Positions 1 through 10,500 of a DNA stretch of 64,000 bases are shown here, piece by piece. This DNA is from Apoderus coryli (taxonomy: Eukaryota; Arthropoda; Insecta; Coleoptera; Attelabidae): NCBI GenBank assembly GCA_911728435.2, contig OU452207.1, forward strand, positions 744,001-808,000. Reading direction: 5' to 3'. Position 1 is the first letter of the stretch, and each line of letters begins with the position of its first letter. The notes under the pieces were generated by a model, which saw only the letters and a list, made by a program, of their open reading frames with translations, made no database searches and had not been told where the DNA came from. Made by a program: the position numbers and the translations under genes.

Positions 1-654
1 CAGTCCTTATTAAGATCTCAAAACAAGTCAAAAACGATATGGAATTTCTTTAGCGAGATTACACGTACAACCAGCCACAACAGGCTACAAATGAACAATA
101 ATTTTTTTCACGACAAAACGCGCCCAAATATTTAACGCAAAACTTCATACAACTGAAAGTTTATTTTTTGGTTTTCTCTGCAAATATCCTAACAAACAGT
201 AGGTACCTACACGTTAGGTAAGACTAAACACATTGTTGCTGCTTACTCATATTCCAACAAAACTACATCCTGCTCCATTAAGTATATTTATTTTTCAAAA
301 AGGCACGTAGGTATATGTATAATAATAATACGAACAGAATATACTGACATGTCGGTTGGCTGACTTGGTTGCATTATACAAATAGCATAATATACTTGCA
401 TGGGCAGTCATACTCGTATAACATACGTGTGTGGGCATACATACGGATAACATTGCTTTTTTGACACTTTTTTGTTGTGTTTTTAATTTATTTTACAACT
501 AGGCTCAAGTTTATCTATTGCTTCGCAACATTGTAAATATGGGCGTCTTATTCCAGCTAACAACAATAACAAAGCACTTCAACCATCTTCAACCCTTTGT
601 TTTAACTGTTGGGCCAACAGTTATGCCAAGATGCCAATCATATATATATATATA
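1..654. other. AT-rich region without a gene
   Basis: No open frame of note and no recognisable domain on either strand. The sequence is AT-rich with scattered TAGGTACCTA-like strings that recur through the window. A short TA run (about 638-655) lies directly before the first non-LTR retrotransposon fragment. Confidence 0.5.
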
Positions 655-2169
655 TTTGAGTTTAATGAAATATATTTTATTGAGACGAGAGATATAGTAA
701 ACTCTTTTAAAAATAAAAGCTCGAAAGACATTTTTGATTTGAATATCGTAATCATTAAATATATTAAGGATATAATAATTATACCATTGACAATATTGAT
801 TAATTTGGCGTTCTCATCCGGTATGTTTCCGAGTTGTCTGAAATTTAGCAAAATTATACCGTTATTCAAAAAAGGATCTCCAGATGAATTGAACAACTAT
901 CGCCCTATTTCTATAGTACCTGTTCTAGGCAAAATTTTTGGAAAGATACTCTTTAAACAATTAGCCAACTATTTTGAAAGAAATAATTTATTTTCTCCGA
1001 AACAATTTGGATATAGACCGAAACTTAACACCGTTTCAGCTATAGAAAACTTTATAAATAGCGTTATAACCGCTTTTGAGAGTAGAAGGCTTGTGGCGGC
1101 TTCTTTTCTTGATTTAACAAAGACGTTTGATTGCGTCTCACACGATATCTTGTTGGGTAAACTGGAGCGATACGGCATGAGTGCGAATTCGATTCGTTTG
1201 CTGAGTTCCTATCTCACTGGTAGGAATGTCGTAACGATGTTTGAGTCAAAGCTCTTCTCAGCCCTTGTTGAGCTCTTGTGGAGTCCCACAGGGCTCGGTG
1301 GCCGGACCTCTATTGTTTTTGATTTTCATTAATGATTTACCGCTACATCTGCCATGCTCTGACCTGACATTGTTTGCAGACGATTCAACTATTGTCGATG
1401 TTGAACTGTCGAGTGATGTTCTGGCCTCAAGTATGATTAATTCACAGTCGAGGGCTGCGGACTGGTTTGCAGCTAACAAACTCTGTATGAATGCCAATAA
1501 AACAGCTACTAAAATATTTACATTACGTGAGACGGATGTTGCTGTTTCTGATGGTCTGGTAATGTTTTTGGGTGGCACTTTGGACCAAAAGCTAACCTGA
1601 GCGGGTCATGTCGAGGTTATCATTGCCAAGTTGTCTAAGGTTGTGTTCATGTTGCGAAGCTTGAAGGGTGAAGTCTCTTTTAATGTTTTGAAATCAGCAT
1701 ATTATGGCCTTTTTCACAGTGTGGCTTCATATGCTTTGTCAATTTGGGGACACTCTTGTCATGCTAGTCGGGTATTCGCAATCCAAAGACGAGTGGTTCG
1801 AATAATGACAGATTTAAAGTTTAGAGAGGATGTCAGACCTAAATTTAAAGAATGTAAAATAATTACACTCCCGTGTCTCTATATCTACAATTCAATTATG
1901 TATGTGAAAAATAATTACAATCTGTACATAAGGCATGATGAAGTTCACAACCACAATACCAGAAACAAAAACGACATTCTTCCTGAATATATGAGGTTGG
2001 GTAGAAGCAGAAATTCTGTGAATTATTATGGTCCCACATGCTATAATCATTTGCCAGATAGTTTGAAAACACTGAGTTTGCAATGTTCAAAAATAGATTA
2101 AAAAACTACTTAATTGACCAGGCTTTTTACTCCATTGATGAATTCCTCAGCACTGACTTTCCGTTTTGA
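655..2169 (+). pseudogene. Reverse transcriptase pseudogene (non-LTR family 1, copy 1)
   Basis: RT motifs appear in order across three frames: NNYRPISIVP (about 892), FLDLTKTFDCVSHD (about 1108), GVPQGS (about 1285), LFADDSTIV (about 1370, catalytic aspartates intact), then a C-terminal region containing WGHSCHASR and NTRNKND. Compared with the copy at 31.4 kb there is an extra C near 1250 that shifts the frame, a TGG-to-TGA stop at about 1598, and a one-base loss near 2080 that removes the normal end (a FKNRL..LIDQAFYSIDEF-like stretch reads on in another frame to the TGA at 2167). No start codon belongs to it, because the element is 5' truncated. It is non-functional as it stands. Confidence 0.85.
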
Positions 2170-2295
2170 TTAAGTTATATACATTTCTATGTTTTTATGT
2201 TGTGTTATGTAATATTTTAATATTTAATATGACTTGTGTAAACCTTTTTTGGTAATGACATGTAATGACAATAAATAAAAAAAATAAAAAAAAAT
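655..2295 (+). mobile_element. 5'-truncated non-LTR retrotransposon, family 1 copy 1
   Basis: The fragment is collinear with the copy at 31442-33118: similarity begins at the EFNE codons near 655 and runs to an A-rich tail (AATAAATAAAAAAAATAAAA, about 2270-2295). It covers the fingers-palm-thumb part of a Jockey/CR1-type reverse transcriptase and the C-terminal region, followed by a short 3' UTR. The endonuclease half is missing. Truncation at the 5' end plus a 3' A-rich tail is the usual product of incomplete target-primed reverse transcription. The exact clade (Jockey versus CR1) is inferred from motif style only. Confidence 0.85.
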
Positions 2296-2383
2296 ATCAG
2301 CTAACTCCACATCCATAGTAAAAGGCGGTTTTTTAAGAACTTGGATTTGGGAAAACACTTAAAATTTAGAGAAATGTATTAAA

Positions 2384-2510
2384 GCTTTGAATTAAAAATG
2401 CGTCAACTCCACAAAATCTAATTTAATCACTTCAGGTGCTAAATCAATCAATAAAGCACGTTACCATACATGTTTCGACATACATACATGGCATCATCAG
2501 TGGTATACAT
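2384..2510 (-). mobile_element. Relic of a Penelope-like 3' end (inferred)
   Basis: Read on the minus strand, this stretch carries a hammerhead-like motif followed by ATTTTGTGGAGT near 2410. The same order, motif then ATTTTGTGGAGT, occurs at 43250-43346 downstream of a GIY-YIG domain. That shared layout is the reason for assigning it to a Penelope-like element. There is no coding sequence here. Confidence 0.4.
2461..2506 (-). ncRNA. Hammerhead ribozyme-like motif
   Basis: Minus strand, in order: ATACCA (helix I, 2506-2501), the core CTGATGA (2500-2494), an imperfect helix II, GAAA (2476-2473), then C-AT-GTA with cleavage expected after A2467, and TGGTAA (2466-2461). Helix I pairs ACCA with TGGT plus one more pair. 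Helix III would be two pairs (A-U, C-G) around a two-base loop, the minimal form reported for hammerheads in Penelope-like elements. Helix II is weak, with one mismatch and one unpaired U after the core. Activity is untested. Confidence 0.5.
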
Positions 2511-3175
2511 ACCGGGTGTCCCACCGGGAAAGGATTCGATCGATTATGGAGAAACTACACTGTGGAACAATCTGAAAATCTGGTGTAGTACTTAGGTCGA
2601 TGGGACCAATTCGGCTAAAATGTCTTCAAGAATCTAGCACTTCCGGTTATACCGGAAATGGGTGGCAACTTCGTTATTTCAAATACGACCCTATATAAAT
2701 TATATATTTTTTGAATTCTCCTTGTAATTCGAAACATATTTCATGCATACTATGTTGTACCTATCGGCGGCCGTTTTCGAAATATTTGAAATTTTATGTC
2801 AAAAATTACGTTTTTAGAATAATAACCATTTTTTTTATATTGAAGCTTTAATAATTTAATTTGTTAGAAGATCCTAGGAGATATAGACCTACTTCAGGCG
2901 CCTACGTATATTTTTTTAGTAAATATTAATACAGGGTATTTGAAAAATGATACAAACTTATCTAAGGTCAACTCATAAAAAAATTACTTTAACAAATGTT
3001 AAAAATTTTGACCTTGAACTTCTAAACACTTTTCACATCTCAAAATTAATTGTTCATGTGTTGCCCGCCGAATAGATGGTTGACTCAAATTGGCAAATGC
3101 ATTCCGAACTCTTTGCATACAGTCCTCTTTGGTGGTCAAATGCCTGCTGTACAAGGGAGCAGTGGTTATCGGACC
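2511..3175 (-). mobile_element. Tc1/mariner-type transposon relic
   Basis: The left end reads ACCGGGTGTCCC, a variant of the CAGGGTGTCC terminus seen at 34.9-35.2 and 39.8-41.6 kb. About 490 bp inside, the minus strand encodes the last ~50 residues of an IS630/mariner-like transposase. The end of the transposase facing a nearby CAGGGTG terminus matches the arrangement at 22.6-23.9 kb. The relic stops at about 3175, where a non-LTR fragment begins. A perfect hairpin CTTCCGGTTATACCGGAA lies near 2640. Confidence 0.6.
2999..3175 (-). pseudogene. C-terminal fragment of a mariner/IS630-like transposase
   Basis: The translation includes LSQPSIRRATHEQL and RCEKCLEVQGQNF, matching the conserved tail of insect IS630/mariner-type transposases (RCxxCIxxxGxxFEHLL style). 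All three catalytic acidic residues lie upstream in the normal protein and are missing here. The fragment ends abruptly against the Jockey-like fragment on the opposite strand. Confidence 0.6.
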
Positions 3176-3905
3176 TGTCACCTGGACATCGATGTGATTG
3201 ACGTTGCAGTGCTCAGGAACGTTGCCACAGCTTTTGACATAACAACCTTAGAAAAAAGATCCTCAGACCACAACCCGGTTTTCTGGATACTAAGCAATCA
3301 GAGTCGGAACACGACATTCTAATACAAAGGCATACCAACTGAAGGTTTTCTACAGTTGTACCCAACAAGATACCAAGAATCAACAACACTGATGATCTGG
3401 AGGATGCTGTCAACTCCCTGGAGAGTAACATTAAGGATGCTATATCAGAGTCTACCACGGAAAAATGGAGAAGAAAAAGAGTTTTTCTTGAAAACATCGA
3501 CGACATACCCTAACAGCTGAGGGGGAACATGCGTGAAAAACACAGAGCACGGAAACGGTACCGGCAGACAAACGCTGAGGAAGACAGAAGAATGGGACAG
3601 ATTCGCGGATAAACTTCTTCCCAAACGGAAGATCAAGAAGGCCATAAACGCCCCAAAAAGCGGATATCCACCGATCCATGGGGAGAGAGGACTAGTCTAC
3701 ATTGAACAGGATAAGGTAGAAGCTTTTCCAGACTGCTTTGAACTGGAATGCAGCGAAAACATCCATCCAGATGAGGACTTCGACTGTGTTGAAGCCATTG
3801 AGAGGGGGGTAGGAAGATTTCGGCCTGCATTTGGCGAAGAAGTCATGTGCATCATCAAGAAACTGAAGAAGGAGAAGAAGGCGCCTGGTCCGGACAGACG
3901 GTAGA
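3172..3905 (+). pseudogene. Jockey-like non-LTR fragment: end of endonuclease to start of RT
   Basis: The first part translates to DVAVLRNVATAF and KRSSDHNPVFW, the C-terminal signature (SDHNPV) of an apurinic-like endonuclease. After a frame change, 3533-3904 gives PPIHGERGLVY, AFPDCFELECSEN and KKLKKEKKAPGPD, the linker and KAPG.D motif that precede the RT domain. The frame then closes and no YRPIS motif follows, so the copy is cut at both ends. It belongs to a different lineage from the two main families here, which have SSDCYEL or NNYRPIS linkers. Confidence 0.75.
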
Positions 3906-4609
3906 TAGATTAGTTTCAAAACTTTCTGGAAACTCAAACTTTGCCTGCTGATAGTAGTGCTGCTGCCACACAATATAAATGTAAATTTTTCTTATGCGGT
4001 GTATTATAGTTGGTAATAATACCTACGGTATCACAAACTTTTTTAAAGAAGCTTTTATACGTTCCATTCAGGAAATTAAAATTTATTGCAGGTTGTGACG
4101 TGGTGTGGGCTTAAAGTGAAACTTTGTTAGAATAAAAGATTTATGATAATATTTCAAAAAATCATAATACCGAGCAAAGTTGGGACTACCAATATAGGTA
4201 CGAGTATTTTAGTTGAGAGCAGTGTTTTTTTTTTACTTTCCCAACGCATAATAGGGAAAGTATTGGGAACTCGCTAAAAAAAATCGGTTGTGTGGTCCCA
4301 AAACTTTCCCGACAAGAAATAACATAATCTAAAATATAATTATGACAGGTAACAATTACAGAATGATGATTCTAATTGTCTTATTTCGAATAAACTAACT
4401 ACTTTATTCAAAAATTAGAAAACAAAAATATTGCCAGAGCTGGGATTCGAACCCAGGATATCAATGACGGCAAAAACCCTTTATCAAATTTATTCTATTC
4501 TAATAAAAGTTATAGGTTCCAGCTACGAAACTGGGGAAATTTTAAACGCAATTTTTTATACCACGAAAACGTCAAGAGTCAGATAATTTTTTACTAAATA
4601 TTTGTGTTC
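3906..4609. other. Gene-free AT-rich stretch
   Basis: No coding signal on either strand. A short inverted motif, CTTTCCC...GGGAAAG, lies near 4238-4260 with a related ACTTTCCCGAC near 4304. The only structured signal is the tRNA-like B box at about 4449-4459. Confidence 0.45.
4430..4485 (-). repeat. Possible tRNA-derived SINE fragment (B box)
   Basis: The minus strand contains GGTTCGAATCC, a perfect pol III B box, inside a T-arm-like CTGGG-loop-CCCAG hairpin followed by CTCTGGC. The matching acceptor strand GCCAGAG and a clear A box are not found in the upstream ~100 bases, so this is not a full tRNA. A tRNA-derived SINE remnant is the likeliest reading. Confidence 0.3.
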
Positions 4610-5412
4610 GGATGAATAGCGGTTTAACCTGGAAGCTTCATTGTGAGAGAGTGGTGGGTCAGTTAAATTCATCCTTTTATATGATAAATTCACTGAAGTC
4701 AGTCTTGGATCAGGGTCAGTTGTTGATGCTTTACTATGCCCACGTGGAGTCGCGCCTGAGGTAAGGGGTATTTTTATGGGGTGACTCTACCATGACGCAT
4801 GATATATTTGTGAAGCAAAAAAGAATTATTAGATGCACAGCTGGGCTTCCCGACAGACAGAGTTGTAGGCCCGTGTTTCAGAAATTTAATATTTTAACGA
4901 TATACGCTCTATACATTTATGAAGTATGTATTTTTATTCAAAAAAATTTAAAGAATTTTCCACAAACCCGTGATATACACACTGTAAATACAAGGAGTCG
5001 AAACGACTTACACATAAACAAGTTTAAATATAATTTGACTCAGAGGTCAATTTATTGTCGGGGGATCATGATCTATAATAAACTGCCAGATAACTTGAAG
5101 TCTATAAACGAAATTAAGCAGTTCTCAGTGTTACTAAAATCGTTTCTTGTATCTGAGGCGATATATTCTGTTAAAGAGTATTTTTCTCGGGATGCCCGAG
5201 TAACTGTTATTTAGAAACTGTTGTGTTTTGACATGTGTCTTATACATTAAATGTTTAATAGTCTTTGTGAAGTTACAATTATGTGTTATTTTATATGTGA
5301 AGATTGTAAATATTGTATGTATATATTTAAAATTTTAGTTTTTTTTTTACGTTGACGACTTCTATACATTTTATAATGTTATTTGGAGAATAAATAAATA
5401 CATAAATAAACG
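4610..5412 (+). pseudogene. 3' fragment of a non-LTR retrotransposon (post-RT region)
   Basis: The frame opens with GLTWKLHCERVV, corresponding to the LTW.xH motif just after the RT palm, and continues through VESRLR-stop-GVFLWG to the C-terminal domain (QKRIIRCTAG, SCRPVF, NTRSRNDLH, IYNKLPDNLKS) ending at 5214. One in-frame stop (TAA near 4760) probably replaces a Tyr codon in the RLRYG motif. The 3' UTR ends in AATAAATACATAAATAAA (about 5391-5410). The RT catalytic region is lost by 5' truncation. The sequence is not close to families 1 or 2. Confidence 0.8.
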
Positions 5413-6292
5413 AGATTGCATAATTTGGCTAATATATTGAAAGATTATGCGGTAAATATGAGAAAAGCTGACGGAACTGAATATAAAGAAGCAACTGTAA
5501 AAACAATTTGGAATACTACGAGTAGGCTACTCCAGGAAAAATACTTCAATGACTTCAAAACTGTATTCGACCCGTTTACCAGTGTGATATTCAAAAATGC
5601 GCGGGATGCAAGAAATGCAAAACGTAAAAGATTACAGCAGGATCCAAACAAACGAAAATGCAGTTCATCAAATTTGAGTTTAAGTGATTTGGCTAGAATC
5701 ATTGGATTATGGGATGAATGTAGACCAAAAAGTTTACAAAAAAAAATTACCATATTGTAGCTGTTGAGTTAGCTTGGCGAGGTGGTGAACCAGCTGATTG
5801 CCTTATAGATTATTTCACGATTGAGAAAAATAATGATGGAACGCCAACCAACAGAATTGAATACAATCCAATATTCAGTAAAACATGCCAAGGAGGATCG
5901 AAAAGTTGTACAAATAGTAAGTGGCTTGTTCCAAATATTGCAAACGAAAGTGCATGCCCTGTTCGGTTATTCCATAAATTATTGTCCAAAAGGGTGGAAA
6001 AATATTATATATACTTCCAGTCGCCTATTCTTGATACCAAATCGTTTCTGGAAATCCGAAAGTGACACATCTCACTCTTCTTCCAATTTAACATTTACCA
6101 ATTGTACTTTTCACAACTGTAGTTTTAAATAAAAATTAATAATATTTGTTTGATTAAAATTAATACATTTTGTATTGAAAATTATTAAACGTCAGATTGA
6201 CAATCAAATTTTTGATATCTTCAAAGTAAAAAATTATCTTATCGAATACTCCTCGGGCCTTGATGAATACCCAAAATTTTATCATAGAGAAT
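5413..6292 (+). mobile_element. Crypton-like tyrosine-recombinase element, copy A
   Basis: Shares long stretches with 11985-12790: the box-I region, the CPVRLF region, and about 160 bp of 3' non-coding sequence (GTCAGATTGACAATCAAA, then CTCCTCGGGCCTTGAT). Copy A retains the N-terminal half that copy B lacks, but has lost the catalytic C-terminal part by an internal deletion. Assignment to Crypton-like elements rests on the recombinase, because no terminal inverted repeats were found. Confidence 0.6.
5416..6132 (+). pseudogene. Tyrosine recombinase pseudogene, N-terminal half plus box I (copy A)
   Basis: 5416-5757 encodes about 114 residues: LANILKDYAVNMRKADG and YKEATVKTIW fit a SAM-like core-binding domain, followed by a basic stretch ARNAKRKR. 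Just after its stop, another frame gives VELAWRGGEPADCL, a plausible box I (Arg then Glu, as in recombinase LRxxE motifs), then IEYNPIFSKT and CPVRLFHKLLSKR. Relative to copy B, the segment holding the HxxR, GH and Tyr motifs is deleted between about 6069 and 6082, and the tail (SNLTFTNCT, HNCSFK) resumes. There are frameshifts and an insertion near 6003. The related chromosomal domain family is DUF3504. Confidence is moderate because the motif calls were made by eye. Confidence 0.6.
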
Positions 6293-6297
6293 CCCTC

Positions 6298-6335
6298 AAG
6301 CGAGTTGCTCAAGAATAATAGCCCTCGGCTCGAAC
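6298..6335 (+). repeat. Short repeat shared with 34807-34840
   Basis: About 33 bases beginning AAGCGAGTTGCTCAAG match 34807-34840 with one difference. At 34.8 kb the motif forms a hairpin with a rightward partner. Here the right arm is replaced by other sequence, so this looks like a broken copy of a small hairpin repeat. Confidence 0.55.
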
Positions 6336-6459
6336 AAACGAATAGGTTTGAATTTTTTCACTCAAATTATGTCTATAGAGATGTAAAAGGATGTGTTTGG
6401 CGACATCTCTCATCATCATCTCATCTCTGTACCGTGTGGGGTATATACCACATTATTTA

Positions 6460-6561
6460 CGAGAGTTTGGCTGTCGACTACTGACCGATCACCACTGATG
6501 AGTCGTGGATCGACGAAACGGCCATCTGGTGAAAGTATAGTGGTCGACAGACAAACTCTCG
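6460..6561 (+). repeat. 22-bp inverted repeat enclosing a hammerhead motif
   Basis: CGAGAGTTTGGCTGTCGACT (from 6460) pairs with AGTCGACA-type sequence ending CAAACTCTCG (to about 6561). The arms are 22 bases with one mismatch and one G-T pair. The hammerhead candidate lies inside. The arms would place the ribozyme at the tip of a long helix in the RNA. Confidence 0.75.
6489..6532 (+). ncRNA. Hammerhead ribozyme candidate (type I layout)
   Basis: All core elements are present in order: TCACCA (helix I 5' strand, 6489-6494), CTGATGA (6495-6501), helix II GTCG/CGAC with loop TGGAT (6502-6514), GAA (6515-6517), a short helix III region ACGGCCAT (6518-6525), the cleavage-site C at 6526, and TGGTGA (6527-6532), which pairs perfectly with TCACCA over six base pairs. 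Helix III is minimal: A6518-T6525 pairs, but C6519 faces A6524, where a G would give the usual GUC triplet. Hammerheads with tiny helix III are known from Penelope-like elements and retrozymes. There is no associated protein gene in the adjacent sequence. Confidence 0.7.
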
Positions 6562-7659
6562 GATTTTAAGTCTTGTTTTGTTAAACAAGCCCATTTCAAA
6601 TTATGTATATAGTTTTATAAAAATTAAAATATTTAAAAAACAGTCAGGTTTAGGTGAGATGTACTTTAATGAAAGTTAGGTTTATTTTGAACGAGGAATC
6701 TAAAAATATATTAATATACAGGGCATTCCATTTAAAAAACACAACTATGGTTCGATTCCTATATTTGGGACACCCCGTATAGCTTCACAATATTTTTAAA
6801 TGTAGCCATAAATCATTATTATCGAACCCATGAACTTTTTATTTTGTTTGATGTGGATTTAACCTCTGCAATTTTTAATACCCTATGACGCCTTCAATTA
6901 AAATCTTTTTTTTTTTTAATTAGGTCTTGCTGAATTTTTTAATATTTAATTTTACTACGAATAGATGGCAATTAGCTAAAACATGTTCAGCAATAAACAC
7001 CCAATTATTCAATTTGATTTTGAAAGGAAATGCATTAAATAAATGAAAATTAATATAAATATAAAAGATTAAGTAGTATAACGGTAATTAACGATTCTGC
7101 CGGGTAAAGGGAATAATATGGTAGAAAATTTAATTACCAGCAAAAACGTATTTTAATTTAATAGAAAAGAGCACAGGGCATTTTTGATCTAATTGAAGAT
7201 GTTGTATGTTCTCTGTGTTGTTCTCTATAATTTTCTAGTTGGCACTGCTAATTAACTTATTTGCACAACTGAATTATTTTCTATTATGCTGGCTGATATA
7301 CGACAACTTTACGTTGTTTCTGCTCTATAATTATTATACTTTAATGGTATTCGAATTACCGTTAGATTCAGGAAGGAAATTGCCTGTTGTGTAGTACCTA
7401 CACTAATGTGAAAATCGCACTCAATAAAACAATACTATAAGTACCGTTGATAGTACTTGAGGAAAATTCATATTTTAACTTTTTTAATATAGAAAAACAA
7501 ACGAATTTCGACGTGGATTACTACTGATGAATCACCATCTTTTGCCATTGACGAAGTTCAAGAATGTTGTCCAAAATCAGTTGTCTTCTCTATTTTCGGA
7601 ACGTTCTGTATTTGTTTGTTATTGTATTTGAATTATCTTCATCAATTTGATCTCGACGT
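6562..7659. other. Gene-free AT-rich stretch with transposon-end traces
   Basis: No protein signal. ACAGGGCATTCCATTTAAAA at about 6719 and GGGACACCCCGTAT near 6766 resemble CAGGGTG/CACCCTG transposon termini found elsewhere in the window and may be a degraded ~60-bp pair. The rest is AT-rich and not assignable. Confidence 0.4.
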
Positions 7660-7862
7660 AATATTTGAAAATTTAATGTAATGAGGAGCTAGTGGTAGGA
7701 AGATCATTATCCTCAGTCATTCGAGATCTAATATGATCAATATAACGCCTCATGATTCTGCCATCTTGGCTCCTAATTTCATATGATACTGAACTCAATT
7801 TAGCAGTTAAACCATTTATCGCCATCATCCTCCAAATTTGGCAAAGGAAATTGCTAATGAAA
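7660..7862 (-). pseudogene. Gypsy-type Pol C-terminal fragment
   Basis: The minus strand translates to INGLTAKLSSVSYEIRSQD and IMRRYIDHIRSR. This resembles the GPxxYxV...WRRHVDQIR tail of Gypsy-type integrase. The reading stops at about 7680 after TTSSSLH. No integrase DDE or RT remains, and no LTR could be delimited. The call rests on a short motif. Confidence 0.45.
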
Positions 7863-9429
7863 CTACAAAAAAGCCTACCGACTGCGCCAAAATTATTTTA
7901 TCCTTGCTGCTTTATTGAATAACTTTATTTATAGTTTATCTAGATGAGTCATACTGGTTCGAGAATCTGGATCCTTGCCTCGGCTGGTGCCTACTAAGTA
8001 CACAATATACTATTTCGCTGATCAACTTTCTGTCCAGAAATTTCGCCTGATAAAGTCAACCTTGTCTGGATTGGATTTCTTAAAGATTATGAGCGTTTTC
8101 GACTGTCCACAGAATATGCCATAACTTGTAAAAGTAGCTTTATCACAGAAAATGGTTCTTGGAAGAGTATCTAAATGATTTCCCCACAAAAACAAAGTTT
8201 TTGGTGTAATCTGTTGGGAGAATTTATTGTGTCGTGTGTTTATGATATAGAAGGTAATCAAATTTCTCACAAATTTTCTTTGGCAGCCATCCTAATTTGC
8301 CCAATAAGTATCTACAGAATGTCTTCTCAACACCCCAAGGACTTCTTCGCATAAATTTTATTTCACTTTTTCATCATCAAAAACCAGTTGAGTCGTTTTA
8401 TACTGAACTCTTGAGTCTGGAAAATAACGAGTTGGATATCGTTGTTGCTATTTCCGAACTCAGTTGGAAATCTTTACATCCTCCGGCAAATTGCTTCACT
8501 TCTCTTCGTAGCTCTTCCAGGGTCTGAAACGCTTTCCCTGAGAGTGTTGTGTTCTTTCAGCTTGGGGAAGAGATCGGAGCCAATTCGCTCAGATTGTTTT
8601 ACGACTTTCAATGTCACTTCAAGAAAAAATATCTATAAAAGTTTTTTCTCCTTCGTTCTTTATGATTTTAGGTGTGCTGAATCCCAATTAAAGTTTGCCA
8701 CGTCAAAAAAACCACGAAAAAAAGCACTTTTTTCAGGTTTTTTACCAATATCTCGTAAAATATACCGTTTTGGAACAAAGTAGTAGAATACGAAAATAAA
8801 GTACAATAAATTCTCTACAACTTAAGTCTCTTATATTTGTTTGCTTAGATAAACGGCTGCGCCGCTAGAGAACCTTGAAACTCGATCAAATTTGTGTTTA
8901 TTATGATTCTGATTTTTTGATTATAATTTGAGACTTTTTCCAGGCATTTTCGGTTTTTACAGAACAATGAATATACTTAGCGATGTACCTTTGCAAAATG
9001 CCGTGGTATTTTCTTCATCCAAAATGAAAATATTCTCTAATGCAAGTATAATTTTCCGCTTCTCTTTTTTTTGTTTACAGAAAATCAACCATTTTCCAAA
9101 CGTCGTAAACGTCAGTGAACCAAACTTAATTAATTAGTAAACTTAAATTAATCCAAACTAAAATTTTTGGGTAATACACAAAAAGTATTTTTTATTTTGA
9201 CCGCAAATATGGACATTTTATTACAATTCAAGGTGCTTTATCTGCAAAATAGTCTGGCTGACACCAAAACGTTACCGACCTAATTTATATCTAGGAAATT
9301 TAGTTTAGTTCATTTTTGTATATTGAAGCTTTTTTCCAAACAGTATATTTTTCGAGCTAAAAGCAAAAAAATACGCTTTTTTCGCGACTTTTTGTAGATT
9401 TTCAAAACTAGGTGGCAAAGTTAAAAATC
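7863..9429. other. No identifiable gene
   Basis: Open frames up to 113 codons occur on both strands, but none shows a recognisable domain or conserved motif. The region is AT-rich and probably decayed transposon sequence. One minus-strand frame (8022-8270) contains CDKATFTSYGIF, which faintly recalls the DEATFTxxG catalytic motif of mariner-like transposases, but the surrounding sequence does not support this. Confidence 0.35.
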
Positions 9430-9430
9430 G

Positions 9431-10500
9431 AATTCAGCATCCCAAAAACTCATAGTTAGTACGACGTGTATGGATATGGAATAACCTAGCGTTTCTGGAA
9501 AAAAACCGTGGAATGTTGAAACCAATCCGCTCCAGCAGCTCAGGACAGTCAATCATACCATTAATTATTTTAAAGAGGAACACCTGTCCAGCATATAATC
9601 TACGTGTAGCCAAAGAGTTCATGTTAAATCTGTCAAGGAGCATGCGATGATCATATACGCGCGACGGAAAATGCCCATCAATTTTCAACGCTAAGTACTT
9701 GAGAAATCTACGGTGAACACTCTCAACCTGTCTTATATGTACTTGATATATGGGAGACCATATATTGGAAGCATACTCAAGCTTAGATCTGATTAACGCA
9801 TTGAACAAATTGGTCAGACACTCAACGTTGTTAAATTCTTTAGTTATTCGAAACAAAAAACTTAGCATACGAAAAGAGTCACATAGTAAGTGCTGTGTAT
9901 GTGTTGTAAATTGTAAGTTGGTGTCCACGTAGACTCCCAAATCCCTGACGACCTCACACGAGTCAAGAATATGGTATTACATAACCGGTAGGGAAACATA
10001 TGTGTGCACTGCTACCTGGAGAATACAGCAAGTTTGCATTTTCCCACATTCAAAGACAGTTTGTTAGTATGGCACCACCGCTCGAGCCTCGACAGATCAG
10101 CCTGCAACAATTCGGAATCAGCAAGAGATCGAACAGCTCTGTAAATCTTGAAGTCATCTGCAAAAATCAAGTAACTGCTCAAAAAGCCTTCCGATATGTC
10201 ATTAATGAAAATGGAGAAAATAAGGGGAGCAAGACAACTGCACTGTTTACGATTAGTTAGATAAGTATAAAAAAACAACACCAGGAGATCCTCATCAAAG
10301 CCAATACTTCACATCTTCTGCAGTATCAGGGAGTGATCAAGTTTATCGAACGCTTTCGAAAAGTCGGTGTAAATAGCATCCAGTTGCATGCCTCCACCGA
10401 CAGCGGAAAACACGTCGTGAAAAAAACACGTTAGATTAGTGACTGTGGATCGTCCCTGGAAGAAACCATGCTGCTTAGAGTCGATGTCGTGCTTTACTTG
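9431..10500 (-). pseudogene. Non-LTR reverse transcriptase fragment
   Basis: Reading down the minus strand: KQHGFFQGRSTVTNL (near 10470), YTDFSKAFDKLDHSLIL (near 10360), then SIFINDISEG, LIFADDFKIYR (10140-10180, catalytic aspartates present), WCHTNKLSLNVGKCK, then in a new frame GVYVDTNLQFTTH, WSPIYQVHIRQVES and a C-terminal region ending at 9434. At least two frame changes and a stop separate the pieces. There is no poly-A or tail repeat at 9430, so the 3' end is also missing. The WSP motif and AFDKLDH place it in a Jockey-type lineage distinct from the other copies here. Confidence 0.8.

Noticed and set aside
4430..4485. Complete tRNA gene on the minus strand
   Set aside because: The T arm and B box are good, but no matching acceptor strand, D arm or anticodon arm could be found upstream. 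Kept only as a possible SINE fragment.
6460..6561. Type III hammerhead using GGCTGTC/GAAACGGCC as helix III
   Set aside because: GGCTGTC can pair with ACGGCC, but the segment between the cleavage C and CTGATGA does not form a helix I (G would face A). The type I fold with TCACCA/TGGTGA is clearly better.
8022..8270. Mariner-like transposase from the CDKATFTSYG motif
   Set aside because: The similarity is confined to one short motif. Flanking residues, including the expected NxHNxxYW sequence, do not match.
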